Shown here in pieces: positions 1 to 8,765 of a DNA stretch of 64,000 nucleotides. The stretch is from Blastococcus sp. CT_GayMR16 (lineage in GTDB: Bacteria > Actinomycetota > Actinomycetes > Mycobacteriales > Geodermatophilaceae). The stretch's first letter is position 1. Each line of letters opens with the position of its first letter. The notes below the pieces were generated by a model that saw only the letters and a program-made list of their open reading frames with translations, had not been told where the DNA came from and did not search any database. The translations under genes were made by a program, and so were the position numbers. The DNA is taken from positions 62,001 to 126,000 of the forward strand of contig NZ_SPQK01000010.1 of NCBI RefSeq assembly GCF_004570875.1, given 5' to 3'.

Positions 1-165
1 TTCCGGCTGATGGTCGTGAGCCCCGAGCTGCAGGGTCGGCCCCTGGACGACGAGATGCCCGCGATCACCCAGCGCTTCCTGGACGCCGGCATCCGCCTGG
101 ACGGGGTGTGCACCAAGCAGCCCGCCCGCTGGCATCGACCCGAGGCGCCGTGGTGGGGACCCTGA
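1..165 (+). CDS. C-terminal fragment, probably glycerophosphodiester phosphodiesterase-like (partial)
   Basis: Frame 1 is open from the window edge to a TGA at 163-165 and gives about 54 residues of a C-terminus. The tail contains GIRLDGVCTKQPARW, which resembles the end of GDPD TIM-barrels (GVDGIITDRP-type strand followed by the terminal helix). The catalytic part lies outside the window, so family assignment rests on this short motif only. The next gene starts inside its last codons, so it is probably the upstream member of the cluster at 150-6930. A phosphodiester-cleaving enzyme would suit a phospho-glycan locus, but that is inference. Confidence 0.45.
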   Translation, partial: FRLMVVSPELQGRPLDDEMPAITQRFLDAGIRLDGVCTKQPARWHRPEAPWWGP

Positions 166-2270
166 TCGCCCGGCTCAAGGGGAGCCGCACGCTCACCGGA
201 CTGTCGCGGGGCACGGCCGTCCTCCTCGCCCTCGCGCTGCTCCTGCGCCTGGCTCTGGTCCTGCTCCTCGTGCCGGAGATCCACAGCGCGTGGTTCGTCC
301 CGTTCTTCGACGACGTCATCGCCCACCCCTCGTGGGACCCGTGGCAGTCGTTCCTGGACCACGGCGGCGACCCGGACTCCTTCCCCTACGGGCCGGTCAT
401 GTTCGTCTGGTTCGGCTTCTGGGCCTGGATCACCAGCTGGCTGCCCGCCCCCTGGGGCACCCAGATCGGCATCGGGCTCGGCCTGCTCGCCCTGGAAGTC
501 CTCCTGTGGGCGCTGGTCACCCGGTTCCGACCCGCGTCGTCCCGGACGACGCTGCTCCTGCTGGCGCTCAGCCCGGTCGCGGTCTACGCCACCTACATCC
601 ACGGTCAGCTGGACCTGCTGCCGACCCTGCTCATCGTCGCCAGCGTCCTGCTCCTGCGGGACCGCCGCTGGACGGCGGCCGGCGTCCTCGGCGGGCTCGC
701 CGTGGCCGCCAAGTTCTCCTCGGCCTTCGTGCCGCCCCTCATCCTGATCTTCCTGCTGCGCAACGCGCGCTTCCGGGAGCACACCCGGGCCTACGTGATC
801 GGGCTGATCCCGGGGCTGGTCCTGACGGTCCTGCCGATCCTGCTGCCCGGCTACCGCACGATGGTCCTGCGGACGCCGGAGAGTCAGTCGGTCGTCGCCT
901 ACGCACTGGAGCTCGGCCCCGGGCTCGCGCTGGTCGTCCTGCCGGCGGTCTACCTTGCCCTGGCCGGACTGCTCTACCGCTTCAAGCGGGGCAATCCCGA
1001 CATCGTCGTGCTGGTCGTCGGCGTGATGCTCACGGCGGTCACCCTGCTCACCCCGGCCAGCCCCGGCTGGTACCTCTGGTCGGTCCCGTTCCTCGCGCTG
1101 CTCGCCGCACCGCTGGGCCGACAGGCGGTCGCCTCCGTCTGGCTGTTCTGGGGCGCCGCCACGGTAACCCTTGCCCTGCGCGCCTCCGGCGCGACATGGC
1201 GGGCCGCGGTCGGAGACCGGCCCGCGAGCACGTTCAGCGAGGTCGGCAACTTCGTCAACCGGTCGGGCGCCGTCGGCGCAGTCCTCTCCACAGGCACGGT
1301 GCTGCTCGGCGTCCTCATGCTGGTGCTCATCTACCGCCGGGCCCGCCCCCGCCTGGACATGTACCGGCTCAGCAACTCGCCGATGTCGGTCGCCATCGCC
1401 GGGGACAGCGGCACGGGCAAGGACACGCTGTGCATCTCGCTGGCCAATGTCTTCGGCGAGAGCGCGACGTCGTTCCTGATGGGCGACGACTACCACCTCT
1501 ACGACCGCAAGGCACCGCTGTGGCAGGTCACCACCCACCTGCACCCGGCGGCCAACGACCTGCCCACCATGAACCGCGACGCGCTGAGCCTCATGCGCGG
1601 CCAGCCGGTGTGGGCGGTGCACTACGACCACACCCGGGGCCGGTTCACCAAGCCACGGCCGATCAAGCAGCGGGAGCTGGTCGTCGTCAACGGTCTCCAC
1701 GCACTGACCGCGGAGGAGGTCCGCCGCACGGCGGACCTGACCGTCTACACCTCCATGGACGAGCGGCTGCGCCGGCGGCTGAAGATCAACCGGGACGTCG
1801 GACAACGCGGGCACTCCCTGGAGAACGTGGTCGCCTCCATCGAGCGGCGCTATCCGCACGCCCGCCGGTTCATCGAGCCGCAGGCCGATCTCGCCTCGGT
1901 CGTCTTCCGGCTGGAGCCGGTGAAGCCGCTGCCGGCCGAGGAGGCTGTCGACAACCGCCCGATCGAGATGATGCTGGTCGCCTACCTGCGTGGCTCCTCG
2001 TTCGTAGAGGCGCTTCAACGGACACTGATCTCCGTCGGGAACTGCCCGACCTGGATCGAGTACCTCGACACCCCCGGCTCGGTCCGGCTGGTCGTCCACC
2101 CGGAGCACCTTCGACCGGCGGACACGGCTGCGGTCGCCAGCTACCTGATCGAACGTCCCGAGGAGCTGTTCACCGGGACGCCGGTCTGGCTCGGCAAGAC
2201 CCGGGGCGCCATGCAGCTGATCATCGTTCTGGCCCTGCTGGAGCGACGGAAGAACGGACGCACGCGGTGA
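150..2270 (+). CDS. GT-C-like membrane protein fused to a uridine kinase/PRK-like domain
   Basis: Two-domain protein of about 706 aa. Residues 1-405 hold roughly ten hydrophobic segments with GT-C features: an acidic loop motif (FFDDVIAHP) after the first helix, then YIHGQLDLLPTLL and GGLAVAAKFSSAF as in polyprenyl-phosphate-dependent mannosyl/arabinosyltransferases. A soluble domain follows with a Walker A loop GDSGTGKDT at about 418-426, MGDDYHLYDR, and LKINRDVGQRGHS, which resemble uridine kinase/phosphoribulokinase P-loop kinases. The last 110 residues match nothing I recognise. The start is uncertain: GTG codons at 108, 150 and 153 are in frame, and 150/153 give the short overlap usual in this cluster. 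The stop overlaps the HAD gene start as GTGA. Membrane location is inferred. The fusion of a membrane glycosyltransferase-like domain with a small-molecule kinase is unusual; substrates cannot be read from sequence. Confidence 0.75.
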   Translation: MVGTLIARLKGSRTLTGLSRGTAVLLALALLLRLALVLLLVPEIHSAWFVPFFDDVIAHPSWDPWQSFLDHGGDPDSFPYGPVMFVWFGFWAWITSWLPAPWGTQIGIGLGLLALEVLLWALVTRFRPASSRTTLLLLALSPVAVYATYIHGQLDLLPTLLIVASVLLLRDRRWTAAGVLGGLAVAAKFSSAFVPPLILIFLLRNARFREHTRAYVIGLIPGLVLTVLPILLPGYRTMVLRTPESQSVVAYALELGPGLALVVLPAVYLALAGLLYRFKRGNPDIVVLVVGVMLTAVTLLTPASPGWYLWSVPFLALLAAPLGRQAVASVWLFWGAATVTLALRASGATWRAAVGDRPASTFSEVGNFVNRSGAVGAVLSTGTVLLGVLMLVLIYRRARPRLDMYRLSNSPMSVAIAGDSGTGKDTLCISLANVFGESATSFLMGDDYHLYDRKAPLWQVTTHLHPAANDLPTMNRDALSLMRGQPVWAVHYDHTRGRFTKPRPIKQRELVVVNGLHALTAEEVRRTADLTVYTSMDERLRRRLKINRDVGQRGHSLENVVASIERRYPHARRFIEPQADLASVVFRLEPVKPLPAEEAVDNRPIEMMLVAYLRGSSFVEALQRTLISVGNCPTWIEYLDTPGSVRLVVHPEHLRPADTAAVASYLIERPEELFTGTPVWLGKTRGAMQLIIVLALLERRKNGRTR

Positions 2271-2995
2271 CCGCGACGCAGATGCCGACGATGGTCGTCT
2301 TCGATCTCGACGACACCCTCTACGAGTACGAGCCGTGCAACACCGCGGGCAAGGACGCTCTCTTCCGGTTCGCGACCGAGGAGCTCGGAGTCATGTCCCC
2401 GGCCTTCGAGCAGGCGTACACGCAGGCCCGGGTCAACGTGAAGAAGCGCCTGGGCCCCACGGCCAGCAGCCACAGCCGACTGCTCTACTGCCACGAGGCG
2501 ATGGAGCTGATCGGGCTGCGCAGCGAGCCGCATGTCGCGCTGGTCATGGAGCAGGAGTACTGGCGCAACTACATGCTGGCCATGGAGCTGCGCCCCGGTG
2601 TGGCCGACCTCCTGCAGGCGCTGCGCTACAACGACGTGGTGACGGCGATCGTCACCGACCTCACCGCCCAGATCCAGTTCCGCAAGCTCTATCACCTCGA
2701 CGTCGCCAAGCTCATCGACCACGTCGTCTGTTCGGAGGAGACGGCGCTGGAGAAGGCGTCGCTGCAGCCCTTCGAGCTCCTCGCCGCCCGGGTGACTTCC
2801 TCGGCGCTGGACTGCGTGTGGTTCGTCGGTGATCAGGACTTCGACGCGCCGGTCGACGTCCTGGTCGAGCGGGGCGTCATCAAGGACGGCCTCGGCTTCG
2901 TGCACGGCTCCTCGGGGCAGGACCGGGTCCGTCCCTGGCGGACCGTCCGCGAGATCGAGGACCAACTGGACCGCAGCGCGAGTCCGTCGTCGTGA
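2267..2995 (+). CDS. HAD-superfamily hydrolase (phosphatase-like)
   Basis: 242 aa. The four HAD motifs are visible: FDLDDT at residues 12-17 (nucleophile and general acid Asp), a motif II-like VTDLT, a lysine in LEKASLQP, and GDQDFDAP near residue 188 for the metal-binding acidics. A helical cap lies between motifs I and II. The GTG start overlaps the stop of the GT-C/kinase fusion by 4 bp, and its own stop overlaps the next start the same way, so the three genes are probably translationally coupled. A kinase-like domain directly followed by a phosphatase suggests that one phosphorylated intermediate is made and removed in the same pathway. The substrate is unknown. Confidence 0.85.
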   Translation: MTATQMPTMVVFDLDDTLYEYEPCNTAGKDALFRFATEELGVMSPAFEQAYTQARVNVKKRLGPTASSHSRLLYCHEAMELIGLRSEPHVALVMEQEYWRNYMLAMELRPGVADLLQALRYNDVVTAIVTDLTAQIQFRKLYHLDVAKLIDHVVCSEETALEKASLQPFELLAARVTSSALDCVWFVGDQDFDAPVDVLVERGVIKDGLGFVHGSSGQDRVRPWRTVREIEDQLDRSASPSS

Positions 2996-4851
2996 CCACG
3001 ACGGAGAGCGAGCCGATCCCCTCCCGCACCCGGTACGAGCGCCCCGCGCATCCGAGATCCCGCGGACGCAGCCGCGTCCTGCTCGCCGGCGTCAGCCGCC
3101 GGCGGGACGACCTGCTCGGCCTGAACGCTCCCACGATCGGCGAGCGGGCCACCGGCCCGGCCTACGTGTTCGCCGTCCTGGCGGCGCTGTTCTACCCCCT
3201 CCATCAGCTGCTGACCCGCGGCGAGCTGCTGCTCAGCGGGTCGATGTGGGCCGAGATGGGCACGAACTACTACGCCACCACGCAGGACCCCTCGCTGCTG
3301 CAGCGCCTGTTCGCGACCGACGCCGGCTACATCCCGCTCCCGCAGCGGCTCATCGCCTTCGCCGGCGGCACCCTCGGCCTGCCTGCGGAGACCGTCCCGT
3401 ATCTCTACACCGGCTCGGCCCTCGTGCTGGCGGCGGTACTGATCGCGACGGTCTGCCTCCCGGTGTTCCGGCCGGTGCTCGCGAGCGACGGCATGCGGTT
3501 CGTCCTCGCCATTACGCTGATGATCGTTCCGGACTACGAGACCCGGACGTTCATCAACTTCACCTACTTCGCGGTCGTCCCCGCCGTGGCCCTGACGGCC
3601 CTGGCCGCCGTCCAGCGGGACCGCGAGGTGCCGGCCTGGGCCTGGGTCCTCCCTCTGTTCATGCTGTCCAAGCCGGGTGTGCTCGCCGTGCTCCCGGCCA
3701 TGGTGCTCGTCGCCGTGGTCAGCCGGCCCCGCTTCCGCTGGATCACCGTGGTCTCGGTGGTCGCCGGCCTCGTCCAGGCCGTCCAGCTGGCGTTGAGCAC
3801 GAGTTCGGGGGCCAGCCTCCTGCAGGCCAGCGACCAATCCGGTCTGTCGAAACTCGTCACGGCGCTGAAGTACACGCTGGGCTTCGTGGGTCGGCTCGTG
3901 CTCGGCCCCGGCACGACCCTCAGCACGTACCCGTGGATGTTCGCGGGGCTCGCCGTCGTCGTCCTGAGCGTCGGGGCCGCCCTGTACCTGCGGTCGCGGG
4001 CCACGCCGCTGGTGTTCATCGGCCTGTCCCTCGTGCTGTTCACGATGTTGGTCAACGGCTTCACGTTCAGCGCCGCCTTCACCCGCGACATGGCCCTGTT
4101 GTCCTACCCGGCCTTCGACCGTCGGTTCGTCGTCGCCGTCATCGGTGCCCTGTTCGTGGTTGCCGGGCTCGTCGCGATGGTCGTCGAGAGCCCCCGGACG
4201 GTGGCGTTGGCGCAGCGCATCCCACGGTTGCATCCGGCCCGTGTCTCGTCGATGGTGGGTACCGCGGTCCTTGCGATCTGGCTGTTCCTCGCCGGCTGGA
4301 CGGACTACGCGGCGATGATCAACCGCCCGTTCGGCGTGCCCGTCGGCAACGTCTCGCAGTGGCAGCAGATGAGCCCGGTCCTCAGCAGCGCCGAGCCCGT
4401 GGTCTGCGTTCCGCTCGACCCGTTCAGCTGGGTATACGGGCGCAACTGCGAGGTCCTGACCGAGCGGGTCATCCCCTTCTACTACGCCTGGACGGCGAGC
4501 GACCGGGCCGACGACGGCTCGGGGCTCGAGCTGCCGGTGCCCCGCGAGGTCCGCGACGCCGAGCTGGCCTCCGTGGGCGTGATGGTCCGCCCGACGGCGG
4601 GCACCAGCATCGTCAGCGGCCGCGCAGTCGTCACCGACGGCGCGGGCCGGGAGACGGTGCTGTCGGGTGAGGCGGAACTCCCCGCGGACGGCGGCCTCCT
4701 GCAGTTCGTGGCCAGTCCCACACCGCTCGTCGACGGTGCCCGGTCGCTGCGGCTGGAGTTCGACGAGCCCGTCGAGGTCGCCGCCCTGGACGGGCACGAC
4801 ACGGACACCACGATCGTGCTCTGGATGGGGCAGCCCGGCTCCGGCGAATGA
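2992..4851 (+). CDS. Large polytopic membrane protein, GT-C-like, unknown function
   Basis: 619 aa, GTG start overlapping the HAD gene by 4 bp. About 65 cytoplasmic, Arg-rich N-terminal residues are followed by 9-11 predicted membrane segments (about residues 60-435), then a roughly 170-residue soluble C-terminal domain with two cysteines (VVCVPLDPF and GRNCEVL) and beta-rich sequence. The helix-rich core with an exported C-terminal domain resembles GT-C glycosyltransferases or polymer-processing membrane proteins, but no diagnostic DxD/ExD loop is obvious. Its place between a HAD phosphatase and a methyltransferase/GT2 pair supports a role in surface glycan assembly. Function is not established. 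Confidence 0.7.
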   Translation: MTTTESEPIPSRTRYERPAHPRSRGRSRVLLAGVSRRRDDLLGLNAPTIGERATGPAYVFAVLAALFYPLHQLLTRGELLLSGSMWAEMGTNYYATTQDPSLLQRLFATDAGYIPLPQRLIAFAGGTLGLPAETVPYLYTGSALVLAAVLIATVCLPVFRPVLASDGMRFVLAITLMIVPDYETRTFINFTYFAVVPAVALTALAAVQRDREVPAWAWVLPLFMLSKPGVLAVLPAMVLVAVVSRPRFRWITVVSVVAGLVQAVQLALSTSSGASLLQASDQSGLSKLVTALKYTLGFVGRLVLGPGTTLSTYPWMFAGLAVVVLSVGAALYLRSRATPLVFIGLSLVLFTMLVNGFTFSAAFTRDMALLSYPAFDRRFVVAVIGALFVVAGLVAMVVESPRTVALAQRIPRLHPARVSSMVGTAVLAIWLFLAGWTDYAAMINRPFGVPVGNVSQWQQMSPVLSSAEPVVCVPLDPFSWVYGRNCEVLTERVIPFYYAWTASDRADDGSGLELPVPREVRDAELASVGVMVRPTAGTSIVSGRAVVTDGAGRETVLSGEAELPADGGLLQFVASPTPLVDGARSLRLEFDEPVEVAALDGHDTDTTIVLWMGQPGSGE

Positions 4852-4905
4852 CGTCTGGGGATCGGCGCCGCGCTCGGGTGCGCTGCGCCGATCCCGGCAC
4901 CCCTC

Positions 4906-4911
4906 TACCGT
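4906..4911 (+). promoter_or_regulatory. Leaderless -10 hexamer TACCGT for the methyltransferase gene
   Basis: TACCGT fits the actinobacterial TANNNT -10 consensus and ends 7 nt before the ATG at 4919, so transcription would begin at or next to the start codon. No clear -35 hexamer is visible. Confidence 0.5.
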
Positions 4912-4918
4912 GCAGGGG

Positions 4919-5674
4919 ATGACTGCGACCTCGGGACACCGGACAGATGAGTCCCAGCGGCCCGCCGTACTGGGCGACAGCGCGCTGCAGTCCCGCACCC
5001 TCGAGTCCCTGGCGTCAGCGGTCAACTACCACGACTGGCTCACGGCACTGACCTTCCCGCACCTCGGGGAGCACCCGCTGGAGCTGGGGAGCGGACTGGG
5101 CGACTACGCCCTCCGGTGGCTCGACCTGGGCGTCCCGCGGCTGACCCTCACCGAAGCCGACCCGGAACGACTGGGCCGGCTGGAGGAGCAGTTCGCGGAC
5201 GAGGACCGGGTGGACGTGCGTTTCCTGGACGTGCGGCAGCCCGAGCCCGCCAGCCACTCCGCGTTCGTGATGGTGAACGTGCTCGAGCACATCGTGGACG
5301 ACGTCGGCGCCCTCCGGGCTGCCCACACTCTCGTCCGGCCCGGGGGGACCGTGGTCGTCCTGGTACCCGCCTTCCCGTTCGCGCTGAGCCGTTTCGACCG
5401 CGCCGTCGGCCACGTCCGCCGCTACACCGTGCGGTCGCTCACCCGGGTCCTGACCGAGGCGGGTCTGACCCCTGCGTACGTCCGGTACGTGAACCTGCCG
5501 GGGCTCCCGGCCTGGTTCCTCGGCATGCGCCTGCTCCGCATGACGCCGGGTGAGGGGAGGTGGGTCTCCTTGTGGGACCGCTACGTCGTTCCGCGGGCCC
5601 GCCGCTGGGAGTCGCGGCACCGCCCGGCCTTCGGCCAGTCGGTGCTCGCCGTCGCCCGGGTGGCCGGCCGATGA
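4919..5674 (+). CDS. SAM-dependent methyltransferase, class I
   Basis: 251 aa. The SAM-binding glycine-rich motif LELGSGLGDYA lies at about residues 54-64, followed by an acidic motif (LTEADPERL) and the post-II motif VNVLEHIVDDVGAL near residue 119, then GGTVVVLVPA. This is the Methyltransf_11/23 type often found beside GT2 genes in surface polysaccharide loci. ATG 4919 is chosen because it sits 7 nt after a -10-like hexamer; an upstream extension would run into the previous gene. The stop overlaps the GT2 gene start (ATGA), so both are probably co-expressed. The substrate is unknown, perhaps a glycan or lipid-linked sugar. Confidence 0.85.
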   Translation: MTATSGHRTDESQRPAVLGDSALQSRTLESLASAVNYHDWLTALTFPHLGEHPLELGSGLGDYALRWLDLGVPRLTLTEADPERLGRLEEQFADEDRVDVRFLDVRQPEPASHSAFVMVNVLEHIVDDVGALRAAHTLVRPGGTVVVLVPAFPFALSRFDRAVGHVRRYTVRSLTRVLTEAGLTPAYVRYVNLPGLPAWFLGMRLLRMTPGEGRWVSLWDRYVVPRARRWESRHRPAFGQSVLAVARVAGR

Positions 5675-6930
5675 CCACGACCCGGCCCGAGCCGACCGCG
5701 ACGACGGCAAGCGGCAACTTCGTCGTGGACACCGCCCTGGTGGGCAGGCCCGCCGAGGCCGCCGGCGGCACGGAGACCTGCGAGCTCTCGATCGTGCTGC
5801 CGTGTCTCAACGAGGCGGAGACGCTGGAGACCTGCATCCGCAAGGCCCAGCGATCGCTGACGGCTCTCGGCGTCGCCGGCGAGGTGATCGTCGCCGACAA
5901 CGGCTCGACCGACGGCTCCCAGGACATCGCGCGTGCCGCCGGGGCCCGCGTGGTCCCGGTGCCCCGCAAGGGCTACGGCGCCGCACTGCAGGGCGGCATC
6001 GTGGCGGCGCGCGGCCGCTACGTCCTCATGGGCGACGCCGACGACAGCTACGCCTTGGACGACATCGGCGGTTTCCTCGGCGCGCTGCGGGACGGCGCAG
6101 ACCTGGTCATGGGCAACCGTTTCCAGGGCGGCATCGAGCCCGGCGCCATGCCGTTCCTGCACCGGTACGTCGGCAATCCGGTGCTCTCCTGGGCCGGCCG
6201 CCTGTTCTTCCGGGTGCCCATCGGCGACTTCCACTGCGGGATGCGGGCGTTCCGGCGGGACCGCGTGCTGGCACTGGGCATGCGCACCGAGGGCATGGAG
6301 TTCGCCAGCGAGATGGTGGTGCGCGCGTCACTGCGGGGCCTGGCGATCCATGAGGTCCCGACACAACTGCGCCCCGACGGGCGCAGCCGGCCTCCCCACC
6401 TGCGCACGTGGCGGGACGGCTGGCGCCACCTGCGATTCCTCTTCGCGTTCAGCCCTCGCTGGTTCCTGCTCTACCCCGGGCTGGCGATGATCGCCGTCGG
6501 CCTGCTCGGCCTGACCTGGCTGGCCGCCGACGACGTGACCATCGGCGGGCTCACGTTCGGCGTCCATACCATGCTGGCCTGCGCCACCGCCGTGATCGCC
6601 GGGCTGCAGGTGACCGGTGTCGCAGTCGTCTCCCGGTCCTACGCGGCCCGCCTGGGCCTGTTGCCCCGCAACCAGGCGCTGGAGAGATGGCTGGAGCGGG
6701 CCACCCTCGAGCGAGGGCTGGTGCTGGGTGCGCTGTGCGCGCTCGCGGGTGTCGCCTGCTTCGTCGTGGCGCTCGTGACCTGGGGATCCACCGGCTTCGG
6801 GGTGCTCGACCCGGTGGCTACGCTGCAGCTACCGATCCTCGGCATGGTGCTGATCGTGGGAGGCACGGAGATCGCGGTCGTCGGGTTCGCGGTGAGCCTG
6901 ATCGACGCCACCGACCGCCCGGCGGACTGA
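5671..6930 (+). CDS. Family 2 glycosyltransferase with C-terminal membrane segments
   Basis: 419 aa. After a 35-residue leader the GT-A fold starts with SIVLPCLNEAETLE (about residue 40), then VIVADNGSTDGS and GDADDSY near residue 121, which supplies the acidic nucleotide/metal site. RKGYGAALQGG and GNRFQGG are typical of dolichol/polyprenyl-phosphate mannose or glucose synthase-like enzymes. Four hydrophobic helices occupy about residues 265-415. It likely transfers a sugar from a nucleotide donor to polyprenyl phosphate, feeding GT-C enzymes such as its neighbours. Its 3' end overlaps the convergent gene 6829-8709 by 102 nt. Confidence 0.85.
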   Translation: MTTTRPEPTATTASGNFVVDTALVGRPAEAAGGTETCELSIVLPCLNEAETLETCIRKAQRSLTALGVAGEVIVADNGSTDGSQDIARAAGARVVPVPRKGYGAALQGGIVAARGRYVLMGDADDSYALDDIGGFLGALRDGADLVMGNRFQGGIEPGAMPFLHRYVGNPVLSWAGRLFFRVPIGDFHCGMRAFRRDRVLALGMRTEGMEFASEMVVRASLRGLAIHEVPTQLRPDGRSRPPHLRTWRDGWRHLRFLFAFSPRWFLLYPGLAMIAVGLLGLTWLAADDVTIGGLTFGVHTMLACATAVIAGLQVTGVAVVSRSYAARLGLLPRNQALERWLERATLERGLVLGALCALAGVACFVVALVTWGSTGFGVLDPVATLQLPILGMVLIVGGTEIAVVGFAVSLIDATDRPAD

Positions 6931-8709
6931 CCCCGGACGACGGCGGTCCCGCACCACGGCGACCACCCCTGCTGCACCGACCGTGACGGCGGCCAGCAGG
7001 AACACGTGGGAGGTGAGCTGGTAGCGGCCGTTGGCGGCGTCGTACTCGGCGACGTCGACGATGGCCAGCAGTCCCAGCCGCACGAGCACGCCCACGGCGA
7101 GCGCCGAGCCCAGCACGACGAGGGCGGCCTCGCGTCGCGGTGCGCGCCACCGCGGACGTCGACGGCGGAGCACCAGGACGGCGATCCCGCCCAGCAGCGC
7201 GACGGCCAGCAACGCGAGGACGGCGCTGCGGTACACGGCGCCGAGCCCCTCGTACAGCCAGAGCCGATCGCCATACTGCGCGCCCTCTGCCGCCGCAGCC
7301 GCGTTGCTGCCCGGCAGCCCGAGGATGATCGCGGTGTACTCGGCGCGGGTGCGGGGGGAGACGTCGGTCTGCACCTCGACGGGCTCGAACAGGTCCCGCG
7401 AGAGCAGCAGGTCGCCGGCCATGCCGCCGTAGGACCGGGTGAGCTCCCCGGCCGGAGCCCGCTGGACCGGCTGGAGGCCGGCCGGCAGGCGGGAGCTACA
7501 GGTCAGCTCACCTCGGGTGCAGGCGCCGTCGATCTCCGCAGCGAGCCGGACGAAGAACGCCTGTGCCTCCCGGGCGTCGTCGAAGTGTCCCGCCTCGGCG
7601 GCGGCGTCGCGGATCGCCCAGACCATCCACCCCCCGCCGAACTCACACGGCCGGGTGCGGCAGTCCTCGTATCGCCACGGGTTGTCCTTCCGCTCGAGGT
7701 ACGGGGCGAGCTCACGGGCGGCCCCGCTGACCGCGTACACCGCGCGGCGCTGGGCGGCGTCGATGGGCACACGCCGCTGCTCGTCGCCCACCTCGACCCG
7801 GGTCCAGTCGGCGTAGGCCCGCAGGAACGTCCCGGAACCCATGTCGTCGGTGAGGGCCACTCCGTACCGTTCTGCGTTGGTCGCGGCCACTGCGACGAGC
7901 GGGGCGGCGAAGGAAGCGCCGACGACGAGGACGGCGATCAGCGGCCGGGCCGCCGCCGCCCATGACCGGCGGCCGGGACCGAGGGCGCGACGACGACGCC
8001 GGGAGCTGCGCCAAGTGACCACGCCGAAACCCACGACGACGGCGAGCACCGGCGGCACGAGCGAGAGGCCTTCCTCCCGGGTCACCCACGCCCAGGCGCC
8101 GCTGAGTCCGCAGAGCAGTCCGGCCCCGACGATCCAGACGATCCGAGCGCCGCGCAGGACGGCGAGACACAGCAGCGCCGTGGACGCCACGAACAGCAGG
8201 GCCAAGGACGCGTAGAGGTTGTCGCGGACGACGTCGTTGCTCGCGGCACCGAAGTTGGCGGGAGCGAGCGCGAGGAAGACGAAGCACCCGGTGGAGAGCA
8301 CCTTCCTGCGGGTGGCCGCCAGGATGCAGCCGGCGACGGCGAGGGCCGCCATCAGGTACACGAGCTGTTCGGCCTGCCCGAGTTCGATCCTCGCGTCGTG
8401 GGCGAACGCCATCAGGGCCGGGTAGCCGATGCCCTTCACGAGGGTGAGGTCGGTGAACCGTCCCAGCCAGTCGCCGTCAGCCAGCGAGGTGGCGTTGCGG
8501 GCGAAGAGCAGCCCGTCGTAGGGAGACAGGTTGAGGAACGTGGGGACGCCGCGCTTGAGGACGAGGCTGACTGCCGCCGCCATCAGGACGGTCAGCAGGC
8601 AGAGGACCGTGGACGTGCGGCCGGGCGTCCGCCCCGCTCCGTCCGGACGGGATCCGGGACGGACCACGGCAACCGGGGGTGGGCCGGGCATCCGTTCGTC
8701 GACTGCCAT
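6829..8709 (-). CDS. Polytopic membrane protein, unknown, possible GT-C type
   Basis: 626 aa. A proline/arginine-rich cytoplasmic N-terminus is followed by a first helix at about residues 35-52, then several further helices, a long exported loop (about 330-520) with cysteine pairs (CRTRPCEFGG, GACTRGELTC), and C-terminal helices. The architecture resembles dolichyl-phosphate-mannose-dependent transferases, but I see no diagnostic motif. ATG 8709 is preceded by a -10-like hexamer at the leaderless distance; ATG 8691 is an alternative. The last 34 codons lie antisense to the end of the GT2 gene. It probably belongs functionally with the plus-strand cluster that it faces. Confidence 0.7.
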   Translation of the reverse strand: MAVDERMPGPPPVAVVRPGSRPDGAGRTPGRTSTVLCLLTVLMAAAVSLVLKRGVPTFLNLSPYDGLLFARNATSLADGDWLGRFTDLTLVKGIGYPALMAFAHDARIELGQAEQLVYLMAALAVAGCILAATRRKVLSTGCFVFLALAPANFGAASNDVVRDNLYASLALLFVASTALLCLAVLRGARIVWIVGAGLLCGLSGAWAWVTREEGLSLVPPVLAVVVGFGVVTWRSSRRRRRALGPGRRSWAAAARPLIAVLVVGASFAAPLVAVAATNAERYGVALTDDMGSGTFLRAYADWTRVEVGDEQRRVPIDAAQRRAVYAVSGAARELAPYLERKDNPWRYEDCRTRPCEFGGGWMVWAIRDAAAEAGHFDDAREAQAFFVRLAAEIDGACTRGELTCSSRLPAGLQPVQRAPAGELTRSYGGMAGDLLLSRDLFEPVEVQTDVSPRTRAEYTAIILGLPGSNAAAAAEGAQYGDRLWLYEGLGAVYRSAVLALLAVALLGGIAVLVLRRRRPRWRAPRREAALVVLGSALAVGVLVRLGLLAIVDVAEYDAANGRYQLTSHVFLLAAVTVGAAGVVAVVRDRRRPGSVRRAVGGVDQAHREPDDRDLRASHDQHHAEDR

Positions 8710-8716
8710 CGGACCG

Positions 8717-8722
8717 AGCCTA
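8717..8722 (-). promoter_or_regulatory. Leaderless -10 hexamer TAGGCT
   Basis: Read on the minus strand, TAGGCT ends 7 nt before the ATG at 8709. It fits the TANNNT pattern seen at several other lead genes in this window. Confidence 0.45.
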
Positions 8723-8765
8723 GGCGTGCGGGCCGCGGGAGGGCCGCGGCGACGGCCGCCGACGG

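Noticed and set aside
290-2260. Long open frame overlapping the GT-C/kinase gene in another frame
   Set aside because: It is an Arg/Pro/Gly-rich shadow typical of high-GC DNA; only its 3' part from GTG 2267 is real (the HAD gene).
2833-5025. Very long antisense open frame on the minus strand
   Set aside because: Its composition is Asp/Arg/Gln/His-rich with no domain, and the plus strand holds two well-supported genes.
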